The position numbers and the translations under genes are program-made. From contig JABGPJ010000094.1 of the NCBI GenBank assembly GCA_018645005.1, positions 1-37,199 on the forward strand: a DNA stretch of 37,199 nt. The letters run 5' to 3'. This document shows positions 16,132 to 24,868 of the stretch, piece by piece; within the stretch, counting starts at the first letter, position 1; each line of letters starts with the position of its first letter. A model generated the notes under the pieces. That model saw nothing but the letters and a program-made list of their open reading frames with translations. It made no database searches and had not been told where the DNA came from. This stretch comes from Deltaproteobacteria bacterium. GTDB lineage: Bacteria > SAR324 > XYD2-FULL-50-16.

Positions 16132-17584
16132 GCTGCGGATACGCTTTGACTGTTCTAAGAGGCTGAAACTTATCCAGGCCCTTTTCCGGTTGATGATGTG
16201 TTTGTTGGCAGCTCCGGGCCTGCTGGTTGCGGGCCCCAGCCTGCAGGAGCTGATCGACCGCGCAGAAGTAGGTGAATCGGTCAGGTTTGAAGCAGATAGA
16301 TACTTCGGTCCGATCATTATTTCAAAACCGGTGGTACTGGATGGTCAGGGCCGTGTTGTGATTGATGGACAGGGAAAGGGCTCTGTCATTCATATCAAAG
16401 CGGACGGGGTGGTGATCAAGAACTTGACGATTGAGAACTCTGGTGATAGTCATGATCAGGTTGATGCCGGAATCCTGATCCGATCTTCCCATAATCGTAT
16501 TCTGAACAACACAATCCGGAATACACTGTTCGGGATCGATTTGCAGGAATCCCACAACAACGAAATCGTCGGAAATGACATATCCTCCAAGAATGTATCC
16601 CTCGGCATACGTGGTGACGGCATCCGGGGGTGGGCCAGCCATCGGAACATCTTTCGTAAAAACCGTATCCATGATTCCAGAGACATGGTCATCTGGTATT
16701 CCAATGACAACCTGATCGAGGAGAACGAAGGCTGGAACAACCGTTATTCGCTGCATTTTATGTTTGCCGGTGGCAACACGGTCCGTAAAAACAGGTATCA
16801 TCATAACGCGGTGGGGATATTTCTGATGTACAGCCGCGATGCGACGGTTGAACACAATCTCATCCAATACTCAACAGGGGGCACCGGAGTAGGGATCGGC
16901 CTGAAAGAGTCCGACAATATGACCATTCAACACAATAAAATTATCTATTGTACCGCTGGGATGTATTTCGATCTCTCTCCGTTTCAGCCGGATCGTTATA
17001 ATTTCGTGAAAGCCAATCAAATTGCGTATAACGTGATTGCTGTCGATTTTAATTCTGCCTTGCCGCGCAATATTTTCAAAGGGAATGCCTTCATTGACAA
17101 TCTGGAGACGGTCAAGGTTCATGGCAATGGACTTGCGTCGGAGAGCCTCTGGGAGGGTAATTACTACAGTGACTATCAGGGTTTTGATCGGGATAATGAC
17201 GGCTATGGTGATGCGGTTCATCATCAGGATATCTACCTGGATACGCTGTGGATGGATGATGACTGGGTGCGTTTCTTTTACGGTTCGCCGGTGATCAGCG
17301 TGGTTAATCTACTGGCCAGGCTGGCGCCCATCTCTGAACCCCGACGCTTGATGTCTGATCCAAAACCGGTATTTAATGTTGATCCTGCAGTTTTGTATTC
17401 CAGGAGTAATCTTTATTTCGATCCGCCTGAAATTGAAATTGAAGAGGATGAGGACGGGGATAACGTTCCGGCTCGTTTTGCCGACATGGATGACGAAGAC
17501 GAGGATGAGGATGACCTGGACGATGAAGAACTGGATACAACCCAAAAAGCTGACAACTTCAACCGCTATTATCTCAAACAATGA
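16112..17584 (+). CDS. nosD: NosD, periplasmic right-handed beta-helix copper-site maturation protein
   Basis: 490 residues with a signal peptide (hydrophobic about 20-40, ending LLVAGPS). Residues about 60-330 are repeated beta-helix (CASH) coils rich in N-x-I and H-N-x-I units, such as the NNTIRNTLFGIDLQ and HNNEIVGNDIS stretches. NosD works with the NosFY ABC transporter in maturing the NosZ CuZ cluster. Unusually the C-terminus (about 437-476) is strongly acidic, with runs of Asp and Glu around DMDDEDEDEDDLDDEELD. The upstream membrane protein also has an acidic run. The start at 16112 is preferred; 16124 is possible. The stop overlaps nosF. Confidence 0.95.
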   Translation: MRNPMHKLRIRFDCSKRLKLIQALFRLMMCLLAAPGLLVAGPSLQELIDRAEVGESVRFEADRYFGPIIISKPVVLDGQGRVVIDGQGKGSVIHIKADGVVIKNLTIENSGDSHDQVDAGILIRSSHNRILNNTIRNTLFGIDLQESHNNEIVGNDISSKNVSLGIRGDGIRGWASHRNIFRKNRIHDSRDMVIWYSNDNLIEENEGWNNRYSLHFMFAGGNTVRKNRYHHNAVGIFLMYSRDATVEHNLIQYSTGGTGVGIGLKESDNMTIQHNKIIYCTAGMYFDLSPFQPDRYNFVKANQIAYNVIAVDFNSALPRNIFKGNAFIDNLETVKVHGNGLASESLWEGNYYSDYQGFDRDNDGYGDAVHHQDIYLDTLWMDDDWVRFFYGSPVISVVNLLARLAPISEPRRLMSDPKPVFNVDPAVLYSRSNLYFDPPEIEIEEDEDGDNVPARFADMDDEDEDEDDLDDEELDTTQKADNFNRYYLKQ

Positions 17585-18429
17585 TCGATATACAAAATCT
17601 GACAAAGCAGTTTGGAAAATATACAGTGCTGGATGGCATCAGTGTGAAGATCAACAAAGGTGATCGAATTGCCCTGATCGGGCAAAACGGTGCCGGGAAA
17701 ACGACCCTGATCAGAATTATCCTGGGTCAGTATCTCTCAGAGGGTTCGCTGACTGTTTTTGGGAAAAATCCGCGACACCATCGGGTTGAGGTTTTGGATC
17801 GGATTGGTTTTGTTCCCCAACTACCGCCGCCGATTCAGATGAGTGTTGGAGAATTGGTGAATTTCTCGGCCAGCATCTCCCAAAAGTCCAGTCTGGACGG
17901 CATTTATGCCAAGGCTTCTGATCTGGGGCTGGATATTGAGCACCATGTTAAGAAGCCGTTTCAGAAGCTGAGCGGCGGCATGAAACAGAAATTGCTGATC
18001 GCGTTGGCACTGGCCAGACAACCCGATATCCTGATTATGGATGAACCTGCTGCAAACCTGGATCCGTCCGGGCGGCAGGCATTTTTTCTGCAGCTCATCC
18101 GCTCGATGGAGGATACCACCATGCTTCTCAGCAGTCATCGTGTGGACGAGGTCATCAATCTGATCAATCGCATTATCGAAATCGATTATGGTAAAATAAC
18201 CCAGGATGAGCTGATCGATCAGGCCGAACTGGCGGATAAAGTGCTGGCTTGCCAGATAACGTTTACGGCGCCCAATGATGCGGCTACTCGAATGCTGAAA
18301 GACTGGAACTTCACTGCTGTCAATGGTGACCTGGAATATCAGGGTAATTTTATCGGTGCCGAACGGTTGCGCTTTCTGACCACCATTTCCCATTTCGCCA
18401 ACCATATACAGAAATTAAGCATAAATTGA
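17581..18429 (+). CDS. nosF: NosF, ABC transporter ATPase
   Basis: 282 residues. Walker A GQNGAGKT near residue 38, Q-loop region FVPQLPPP, signature LSGGMKQK near 136 and Walker B ILIMDEPAANLDPSG near 155. The switch His is in LLSSHRVDEV. It is a cytoplasmic ATPase that energises NosY; together with NosD this delivers a sulfur species or supports CuZ assembly in NosZ. ATGA overlap with nosD, 19 bp before nosY. Confidence 0.95.
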   Translation: MIDIQNLTKQFGKYTVLDGISVKINKGDRIALIGQNGAGKTTLIRIILGQYLSEGSLTVFGKNPRHHRVEVLDRIGFVPQLPPPIQMSVGELVNFSASISQKSSLDGIYAKASDLGLDIEHHVKKPFQKLSGGMKQKLLIALALARQPDILIMDEPAANLDPSGRQAFFLQLIRSMEDTTMLLSSHRVDEVINLINRIIEIDYGKITQDELIDQAELADKVLACQITFTAPNDAATRMLKDWNFTAVNGDLEYQGNFIGAERLRFLTTISHFANHIQKLSIN

Positions 18430-18448
18430 GCTATCCGACAAACAGGTT

Positions 18449-19276
18449 ATGAAAACACTATATCATGTCACTGTTTCTGATTTCAGGGAGTCCGTCAGAG
18501 CCAAGTGGTTTTTAATCTATAGTCTGGTATTTGGTGGCGCAATTGTGCTTTTGTTTGTGTTGGGCATCACTGAATCTAAAGTGATGGGATTTACAGGCTT
18601 AACCCGCTTGCTGATCACCTATATCCAATTGTGTGTGGCCATCCTGCCAATCCTGGTTTTGATATCGACCGTTCGCAGTGTGGTGGGTGATCGTGAGGCC
18701 AACATTTTAGAGTATTTCTTATCTATGCCGGTTTCCCTGGGGGCCTATTTCTGGGGGAAAATTATCTCCCGGTTTCTGCTGGTTTTTATCCCCATCGTTG
18801 TAGCCCTGCTGGGGGCCGTTTTATGGGGTCTGGTCAAAGGGCTGACAATTCCCTGGCACGCTGCCGGGTATTATGCCATTCTTCTGGGGACACTCTCCTG
18901 GTGCTTTTTAGGACTGGGAATGTTCATCTCCACTATGGTGAAAAAACAGGAGTGGGGTCTGGGGTTGTCCGTTCTTATCTGGCTCGTGCTGCTTTTGTTT
19001 ATCGATGTGATTTTGATAGGTCTGATGCTCCAGCACAAAATCATTGAGAGCGTCATTGTTGCCATTGCCATGTTTAATCCGATCATGGTGTTTCGCACGG
19101 CAGCCGTCCTCTTATTCGATCCGGAACTCACTGCTATTGGCCCGGCCTCATATGTCATCCTGGATAATATGGGATATGCGGGATTTCTTTCCTTTTCGAT
19201 ATTCTATCCGTTAGTGCTGGGTTGGGTATTCTCTCTGCTGGGATTCTTTCGTTTCCGCTCCGGGGATCTGTTATAG
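18449..19276 (+). CDS. nosY: NosY, ABC transporter membrane permease
   Basis: 275 residues with six predicted transmembrane helices of the ABC-2 type. The N-terminal DFRESVRAKWFLIY motif before the first helix is typical of NosY. The VRSVVGDREANILEYFLSMP coupling region also fits. It pairs with NosF immediately upstream. Confidence 0.94.
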   Translation: MKTLYHVTVSDFRESVRAKWFLIYSLVFGGAIVLLFVLGITESKVMGFTGLTRLLITYIQLCVAILPILVLISTVRSVVGDREANILEYFLSMPVSLGAYFWGKIISRFLLVFIPIVVALLGAVLWGLVKGLTIPWHAAGYYAILLGTLSWCFLGLGMFISTMVKKQEWGLGLSVLIWLVLLLFIDVILIGLMLQHKIIESVIVAIAMFNPIMVFRTAAVLLFDPELTAIGPASYVILDNMGYAGFLSFSIFYPLVLGWVFSLLGFFRFRSGDLL

Positions 19277-19309
19277 TGGAAATGACTGGTAAACAGAAAG
19301 GTGGCCAAC

Positions 19310-19879
19310 ATGTTGCAACGCTTTTGCTTGATCATTGCTCATATCTCAATTATTCTGCTCATCAGTGTTCCATCGCTATTTGCAGCGGATAATAATCCGA
19401 TCGCTTTTGAAGAGGCGTTTGAGATAAACCCCCTGCGACAAATCGTCGCAGCCCCCAAATTTGAAGCCGTTGATCTCGATGGCAAGGCGCACCGGCTAAG
19501 TGATTTCAGAAATCGGACGGTGATTGTCAATTTCTGGGCTACCTGGTGCCTGCCCTGTATCAGAGAACTGCCCCGATTGGAAAAACTGCAGCAGATGATT
19601 CCGGCTGACAAATATGTGATTCTGGCGATTAATGTCCGGGATCGCCTGAGCCGAGTCAGGAAATTCCTGAAAGGGAAAAATTTTCAATTCAAGGTGTTAT
19701 TTGATACAGATGGGTTGATTTATAAGGCGTATGATGTGACTCGCTTTCCAACGACGGTCATTATCGGACCTGATGGAAAGCTGCTGGCTGAAGTTTTCGG
19801 GGAGAGAGACTGGTCTCTTCCTGGTTTTGTTACCTATCTTGACTATTTAAGTTCTGAAGGAAAAGGTGAAAAAGGATAG
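19310..19879 (+). CDS. TlpA-like periplasmic thioredoxin
   Basis: 189 residues with a signal peptide (1-26, ending SLFAAD) and a TlpA/ResA-type thioredoxin fold. The active site is WC-L-P-C (Cys80, Cys83), within NFWATWCLPCIREL, and the cis-Pro loop is RFPTTVIIGPDG. Such proteins reduce disulfides of apocytochromes or copper-binding Cys; in this cluster it could prepare CuA, NosL or heme-binding Cys. I chose ATG at 19310, which has AGGTGG five bases upstream, over GTG at 19301. A decayed copy of its C-terminal third lies at 26397-26577. Confidence 0.9.
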   Translation: MLQRFCLIIAHISIILLISVPSLFAADNNPIAFEEAFEINPLRQIVAAPKFEAVDLDGKAHRLSDFRNRTVIVNFWATWCLPCIRELPRLEKLQQMIPADKYVILAINVRDRLSRVRKFLKGKNFQFKVLFDTDGLIYKAYDVTRFPTTVIIGPDGKLLAEVFGERDWSLPGFVTYLDYLSSEGKGEKG

Positions 19880-20432
19880 CTATTTAACAGACCGCAGGAT
19901 TTTTCTCTCGAGCCTTCTAGTATTGGGAATGGGTTTGTGCGAAGCAAACAGCCTTTTCGCTTTGTCACTCAAACGAAAAAGGGTACAAGCAAAAAACCTG
20001 TTAATGCCTGTTTCCGACAAAGAAAGATGTCCGGTATGTGGTATGTTTGTCAGACCCTATCCCAAGTGGATCACTCAGATCCAGTTCAGAGACGGTCATC
20101 ATCACAGTTTTGATGGCATGAAGTGTTTTTGTAGATTCTATTTTGACGCTCGGAAATTCGATGATCGTCATACAGCTGCCGACTTCACTAAACTGCTGGT
20201 CCGTGACTACTATACTTTGAAATTTATCGATCATGACAAAGCTTATTATGTGATCGGCAGCGACGTTTTAGGGCCGATGGGCCATGAACTGATTCCATTT
20301 GAGAGCAGAGAAAGAGCAAAGATTTTTCTCATCGATCATCGCGGGCTGAAGATTATCCGCTTCAATGAAGTAACCACCGAACTGTTGGACAGGCTGGATC
20401 ACGCCAGGAAAACACTCGTATTGGATGATTGA
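19866..20432 (+). CDS. nosL: NosL-like copper chaperone, paralog 1
   Basis: 188 residues starting at GTG, overlapping the TlpA-like gene by 14 bases. The NosL metal motif CPVCGM is at 55-60, followed by the family pattern QIQFRDGHHHSFDGMKC and YYVIGSDVLGPMGHELIPF. NosL binds Cu(I) and supplies NosZ. The N-terminus has a twin-Arg motif (DRRIFLSS) before a hydrophobic stretch; a Cys at 25 is not in a good lipobox (MGLC). Export may therefore be Tat-type without lipidation. This differs from the two lipoprotein paralogs downstream. Confidence 0.92.
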   Translation: MKKDSYLTDRRIFLSSLLVLGMGLCEANSLFALSLKRKRVQAKNLLMPVSDKERCPVCGMFVRPYPKWITQIQFRDGHHHSFDGMKCFCRFYFDARKFDDRHTAADFTKLLVRDYYTLKFIDHDKAYYVIGSDVLGPMGHELIPFESRERAKIFLIDHRGLKIIRFNEVTTELLDRLDHARKTLVLDD

Positions 20433-20774
20433 ATGATGAGGTACTCATCGAAACTGGGAATTGCTTTGCTGATATTGATGCTGTTGGCTTTGGTTGCTGT
20501 TGTCGACTATCATCGTCAACGTGCGGAATATGCAGATATTATCTGGATGCGTCAGGCTTTACAAAAGGCGGTCGGCTTAACCGATCTCTCTATTACAACG
20601 GCGGCTCGATATCTACGACACTATTCGCTGGGAGACTTGACAACACCGTTTCAGGACTACCCGGCCAGCCTGGATCATTTTCCGGCCGGGTTTGTCTATA
20701 CGCCCCCGGATGTTTCGGATGTCCCCAAACCAATTAAATTCGGACCCCTGCCGACACCAAACGAGGGTAAATAA
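20433..20774 (+). CDS. Small single-span membrane-anchored protein of unknown function
   Basis: 113 residues. One N-terminal transmembrane helix (8-24), then a periplasmic tail ending in a Pro-rich part (PPDVSDVPKPIKFGPLPTP). There are no Cys and no known motif. It begins directly after the nosL stop, and its TAA overlaps the ATG of the FtsX-like permease, so it belongs to the same operon. It could be an accessory subunit of that ABC transporter. Confidence 0.75.
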   Translation: MMRYSSKLGIALLILMLLALVAVVDYHRQRAEYADIIWMRQALQKAVGLTDLSITTAARYLRHYSLGDLTTPFQDYPASLDHFPAGFVYTPPDVSDVPKPIKFGPLPTPNEGK

Positions 20775-22000
20775 TGGAAACGCCGACCCAATCCGGCAGT
20801 TGGCTGGAAAGGCAGAGAAGTATCATTGACTATAGTCTGCAAAGCATGTTTCGCAGGCGAACAAAAAACAGCCTGATCCTGGTCATGTATGTTCTGCTGA
20901 TTTTTGTCGTCTCCTCGGTATTTTTTATTACCGGTTCTCTGACGGTGGAGTTGTTCAGTACGGTGGATGAACTGCCGGATATAACGGTTCAGAAGCTGAT
21001 CGGAGGGCGGCAGGTCGTCATCCAGGAGAGCTATTTTCAAGCTATTCGTGAGATTCCGGGCGTCGAAGCAGTGGAGCCACGTATTTGGGGGTATTTTTAT
21101 CTGGAGGAGCTACAGGCCAATTTTACCATCTTCGGCATGGATCTGACCATGCTGGAGGAAGGGGAATATCAACGAATCGTAGACTGGGGACCGGCGCTGA
21201 AAAAAGGTGAGGAGCGCCCGGAATTCCGCATGATTATCGGAGAAGGGGTCTCCCGTTTGTTGAAAGCGATCCAGATGGAAGATTCATTTCTTTTCTTTCA
21301 ACCTAACTGGGACACAGCCATTCCCTTTGGCATTATCGGAACATTCAAATCGGAAACCCAGCTGCAGTCCAACGATTTGATGGTGATGCAGACGGAGGGT
21401 GCCCGACGTGTGCTGGAACTTAAGGAAGGTGAATATACCGACCTTGTTGTCCATGTCCCCAACCCGGAGGAAACGAAAATGATCGCCCTGAAGATCAGGC
21501 GATATTATCCCGAGTTGAGGACAGTCACCCGTGCTCAAATAGAATCGACATATACTTCGGCATTCAATTGGAAAGCCGGATTTGTCCTTTCCAGCATGCT
21601 GGTGGTGATTTTCGCCTTTTTGGTGTTGATCTGGGATAAAGCAAGCGGTCTGTCACCTGCGGAAAAAAAGGAGATCGGCATACTAAAAGCCATTGGTTGG
21701 GATACTGAGATGATTCTGTCAGTGAAATTCTGGGAGAGTTTTATTATCTCTCTTTTAGCCTCTATTTTCGGGGTTATCCTTTCCTATTTTTACATCTACT
21801 GGCTACATGCACCTGGCCTGAAGGAGATTTTTATTGGCTGGTCCACGATCTTTCCCTCTTTTGACCTGGTCCCGCATATTGATCTTAAATTCCTGCTCTT
21901 GATTGTGACTGTTACCGTTATACCTTACAGTACCATAGCTATTTTCCCGGCCTGGAAAGCAGCCATCACAGATACCGATTTTATACTGCGCAACAACTGA
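20774..22000 (+). CDS. FtsX/LolC-type ABC transporter permease
   Basis: 408 residues with the MacB/LolCE topology. A transmembrane helix at about 37-57 is followed by a large periplasmic domain (about 60-265, with ESYFQAIREIPGVEAVEPR as in MacB core domains). Three C-terminal helices follow, with the FtsX-like signature KKEIGILKAIGWDTEMIL. Partner of the ATPase encoded 12 bp downstream. These systems act on periplasmic or membrane substrates. Its place after nosL suggests handling of copper, a lipoprotein (NosL itself) or a maturation factor, which is inference. Confidence 0.9.
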   Translation: METPTQSGSWLERQRSIIDYSLQSMFRRRTKNSLILVMYVLLIFVVSSVFFITGSLTVELFSTVDELPDITVQKLIGGRQVVIQESYFQAIREIPGVEAVEPRIWGYFYLEELQANFTIFGMDLTMLEEGEYQRIVDWGPALKKGEERPEFRMIIGEGVSRLLKAIQMEDSFLFFQPNWDTAIPFGIIGTFKSETQLQSNDLMVMQTEGARRVLELKEGEYTDLVVHVPNPEETKMIALKIRRYYPELRTVTRAQIESTYTSAFNWKAGFVLSSMLVVIFAFLVLIWDKASGLSPAEKKEIGILKAIGWDTEMILSVKFWESFIISLLASIFGVILSYFYIYWLHAPGLKEIFIGWSTIFPSFDLVPHIDLKFLLLIVTVTVIPYSTIAIFPAWKAAITDTDFILRNN

Positions 22001-22012
22001 AGGCGTATCACA

Positions 22013-22696
22013 ATGGAAGACCCGATTCTAAAAACTGTCAACGTCACCAAGATTTACAATCAGGGTAAGCAAAACGAGGTGGTTCCCGTGAGAAATGCGT
22101 CGCTGACGGTGGAAGAGGGAACGGCGGTGGTCTTGCAGGGGCCCAGCGGTTCCGGGAAAACCACCCTGTTGTCCATGATCGGCTGCCAAATCAAACCCAC
22201 TTACGGGGAGATAGTCGTTAAGGGTAAGCAGGTATCCAAGCTGCCGGAAAAATTTGCCAACCTGCACAAACGGGAACATATCGGATTTGTCTTCCAGCAG
22301 TTCCACCTGATTTCGGATTTGAGTGTTCTGGATAATATCATACTGCCTCTTCTACCTTCCGGCATCCCGCCAGGTGAACGAAAATGTAGGGCCGAGGAGT
22401 TGCTGGAAGAGTTTGAACTAATGCCGAGGAAGCAGTTCAAGGTCAAGGATCTTTCCGGGGGGGAGCAGCAGCGCGTGGCCATCTGTCGATCTCTCATTAA
22501 TGGTTGTAGTCTACTGTTGGCAGATGAACCCACTGCGCATCTGGATGGTCAACTGACTATCGAATTTTTGAAATATATGACCCATCTGAAAGAAAAAGGA
22601 TACACCATTCTGATTGCCAGTCATGATCCGGCCGTTTTCAAAAATGGGATGGTTGACCGGATTATCGAGATGAATAGCGGGGAGATCGTCTCATGA
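22013..22696 (+). CDS. LolD/MacB-type ABC transporter ATPase
   Basis: 227 residues. Walker A GPSGSGKT near residue 44, Q-loop FVFQQFHLI, signature LSGGEQQRVAICRSL, Walker B LLLADEPTAHLD and the switch His in LIASHDPAV. The short form without fused domains fits the LolD/FtsE group. Forms a transporter with the preceding FtsX-like permease. The stop overlaps the start of the next membrane protein. Confidence 0.93.
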   Translation: MEDPILKTVNVTKIYNQGKQNEVVPVRNASLTVEEGTAVVLQGPSGSGKTTLLSMIGCQIKPTYGEIVVKGKQVSKLPEKFANLHKREHIGFVFQQFHLISDLSVLDNIILPLLPSGIPPGERKCRAEELLEEFELMPRKQFKVKDLSGGEQQRVAICRSLINGCSLLLADEPTAHLDGQLTIEFLKYMTHLKEKGYTILIASHDPAVFKNGMVDRIIEMNSGEIVS

Positions 22697-23712
22697 TTCT
22701 GAATCCTTGGATTTTGACCATGTTGACAGGGCATGCAGCTCTATTTTTCGTTTTTTCGCTGGCAACGATAAACGCATGGTGGATCTTCAGCGGATGGGAT
22801 TTCACCTCCAGCAGTGAGAAGCAGTATGGCCTGGAAAAGCGGACCTACCTCGTTTCCAGTGTCATGAATCTGACCCTGATAATTCAGATGTTGATGTTGT
22901 TTCTGTTGGTGATGGCAGCGGATGAACTGGCAAAAATTCTTCCCGGGGCCATGTGTGCGACCGGAAGTCTGTCTTCCAATAAGTACGGGTTTCCGTTGTT
23001 GATGATAAAGATCGGTTCATTCTTTATCTATTTTGTCTGGTGGGTGCTCAACTACCTGGACAATCAGCTTGAGGACTATCCGCTGGTGCGGAAGAAATAT
23101 CTGGCGCTGGTTTGCATCTTTCCCGTGATGATATCTGAAACGATATTGTTGCTGCTGTTTGCTGTGAACTTGAATCCGACCGTTATCGCCTCCTGCTGTG
23201 GATCGATTTATAATGAATCGTCCGCAGGGTTGGGAGGAACCATGGCAGGCTCATCACCGTTGATGACGCTGACGCTGTTTTTCGGTGTCGTATCAATTGT
23301 TTTGATTTGGCATATGATAGAAAATATCCGCGGGTACCGCCCGACAAAGAAAAAGGGTGGCCTGGAAGCACTGCTGTGGGTATTTTTGTTTGTAACGGCT
23401 CTACTGACAGTCATTTCATTTATCAGTACATATATTTACGAAATGTTGTCGCACAAATGCCCTTTCTGTTTACTCAAGGCCGAGTACAACTATATCGGAG
23501 TGCCACTCTACTTTTTTCTTTTCCTGGCAACCGCCACCGGACTGACAAAAGGTGTACTCCAGTGGATGGGAGCGGAGGGACCTCTTGGGGAAAAAGCGAT
23601 CTGGCTGAGAAGAAGGTTGGGGCAGATGTCGATCTTCAGCCTGCTGGTCTACATTGTCGTCGGGTATTCGCCATTTATAATTTATTACATCAGGACCGGC
23701 CGGACGATCTGA
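22693..23712 (+). CDS. Polytopic membrane protein with paired cysteines, unknown function
   Basis: 339 residues with about eight or nine transmembrane helices. It has Cys at GAMCATG (near residue 96), a CC pair (SCCGS, near 169) and a CPFC motif in SHKCPFCLLKAEYNYIG near 258-270. CXXC at a membrane edge with other Cys recalls DsbB/VKOR-type quinone-linked thiol oxidoreductases or a metal site, but overall sequence does not let me name a family. ATGA overlap with the ABC ATPase places it in the nosL-ABC operon. It could supply or accept electrons for the TlpA-like protein or act in copper handling. Confidence 0.8.
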   Translation: MILNPWILTMLTGHAALFFVFSLATINAWWIFSGWDFTSSSEKQYGLEKRTYLVSSVMNLTLIIQMLMLFLLVMAADELAKILPGAMCATGSLSSNKYGFPLLMIKIGSFFIYFVWWVLNYLDNQLEDYPLVRKKYLALVCIFPVMISETILLLLFAVNLNPTVIASCCGSIYNESSAGLGGTMAGSSPLMTLTLFFGVVSIVLIWHMIENIRGYRPTKKKGGLEALLWVFLFVTALLTVISFISTYIYEMLSHKCPFCLLKAEYNYIGVPLYFFLFLATATGLTKGVLQWMGAEGPLGEKAIWLRRRLGQMSIFSLLVYIVVGYSPFIIYYIRTGRTI

Positions 23713-23823
23713 ACAACATAACGCCTAACCCGGATACTCTTGATTTTTTGCTATTCACTATCGCAATACGCCTGGCTTCCAGGATGTGCTGATTGGTTAC
23801 GATTTTTTTCAAAAAACTATTAT

Positions 23824-23960
23824 GGGATCGTACAAAAATAACTTTACCTAATCTGTCCGCAAAAGTCCCTAAAAGACCGGACATTTTGCAGACAGAATGT
23901 TAAGTCAACGTGTTTCCTTTACATCAATGGGAAACACTTGAGTAATTTTTGAGCCGACCC
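23824..23960. repeat. Palindromic repeat family 1, copy E (137 bp)
   Basis: GGGATCGTACAAAAATAAC to TTGAGCCGACCC, flanked by TAT on both sides. Compared with the 99-bp copy G it has one extra 38-bp block after position 81, itself an inverted repeat (CAACGTGTTTCC and GGGAAACACTTG). That block contributes in-frame stops to the reading frame that is open in the 99-bp copies. Confidence 0.88.
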
Positions 23961-23987
23961 TATGGCCTCCAGATTACTACCAGGGAT

Positions 23988-24224
23988 TAGCAATGTCCGG
24001 TTAGGTTTTTGCAACATGAAAGCTGAACGATAAAACCAGTCTCTCAGCATAAGGATTCAAAGATGTTCTAAGTTTGCTTCACGAAAAACCGCCAAACTCG
24101 CTCGTACCTCGCTCAAACATGGCTCATTTTCGCTACGCTGAACTAAGAACATCTAAAAATCCTCATAAGTTCGATCCAGGCTTCATCATTCAACTTTGTG
24201 CAAAAACCTAACCGGACATTGCTG
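23988..24224. repeat. Palindromic repeat family 2, complete copy (237 bp) with 9-bp flanking duplication
   Basis: Terminal inverted repeats of about 25 bp: AGCAATGTCCGGTTAGGTTT at the left and its complement at the right. Flanking direct repeats ACCAGGGAT (23979-23987 and 24225-24233) look like a target duplication. Inside is a second inverted repeat (GGATTCAAAGATGTTCTAAG against its near-complement around 24142-24168) around a core containing CTCGCTCGTACCTCGCTCAA. There is no ORF, so it is a non-autonomous element. A second copy ends at window position 52. Confidence 0.85.
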
Positions 24225-24256
24225 ACCAGGGATAAAAATTAAATGAGAGGACAAAA

Positions 24257-24808
24257 ATGAATTTAAAAATCAGTAACAAACTGTTTCGGGTTCGACTGTT
24301 CAGGCTGCTGGGGTTAATGGCGTTATGGTTGGTGCTGGCTGGTTGCAGCGGGGTTTCATCCAGTGGACCTCGATTGATTGAAACCCACAAGGAGTGTCCA
24401 TTGTGCGGCATGATTCCAGCAAAATACCCGCTTTTCAATTGTCAGATCGTATTTGAGGATGAAAGCTATGAAGCCTTCGACAGCGCGGCGGGGTTGTTGA
24501 TTTATCTTTATTTCCCTGATAAAACGGGTTTTCCGGTAAAAAAGGTTAGTCAGATCTTTTTTAAGGACTATCTATCCGAGAAATGGATTGATTCCAACAC
24601 CACCTGGTTTATCGTGGGATCTGAAATTCTGGGCCCTATGGGAATCGAATTTTTAGCGGTTAGCAGTGAAAAATCAGCACTGGAACTGAAAAAGCAGGAA
24701 AAAGGCGCGGCCATCGTCTCGTTTCAAAAAGTCGACCGATCTTTTATGGTTAAAGCTGGAGAAAACGGCTGGCTTCACTTTCTGGCCGGAAAACTGGTGC
24801 GTGAATGA
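24257..24808 (+). CDS. NosL-like lipoprotein, paralog 2
   Basis: 183 residues. A signal peptide with lipobox LAGC (Cys30) predicts a membrane-anchored lipoprotein. The metal motif CPLCGM is at 47-52, then CQIVFEDESYEAFDSAAG and WFIVGSEILGPMGIEFL, matching the NosL domain and paralog 1. Probable periplasmic Cu(I) carrier for NosZ. AGAGGA lies 9 bases before the ATG. It starts a second nos block after the repeat-rich gap. Confidence 0.9.
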   Translation: MNLKISNKLFRVRLFRLLGLMALWLVLAGCSGVSSSGPRLIETHKECPLCGMIPAKYPLFNCQIVFEDESYEAFDSAAGLLIYLYFPDKTGFPVKKVSQIFFKDYLSEKWIDSNTTWFIVGSEILGPMGIEFLAVSSEKSALELKKQEKGAAIVSFQKVDRSFMVKAGENGWLHFLAGKLVRE

Positions 24809-24868
24809 AAAATATTTAGCTGATGGAGATCGTTATGATTCATCGTGCACCTTTTGAAACGGAACTTT

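Larger units (their letters stand above)
23713..24256. other. Gene-free gap holding two different repeat elements
   Basis: This 544-bp gap between the Cys-rich membrane protein and the next nosL-like gene contains family-1 copy E (23824-23960), followed 18 bp later by the complete family-2 repeat (23988-24224). No credible coding ORF exists. The gap separates the first nos block (nosZ to the ABC system) from the second (nosL paralogs to the last cytochrome). Confidence 0.7.

Noticed and set aside
23690-23884. Minus-strand 64-codon ORF
   Set aside because: It runs out of the repeat copy E (a second open frame of the element) into the end of the neighbouring gene; no ribosome-binding site or family.
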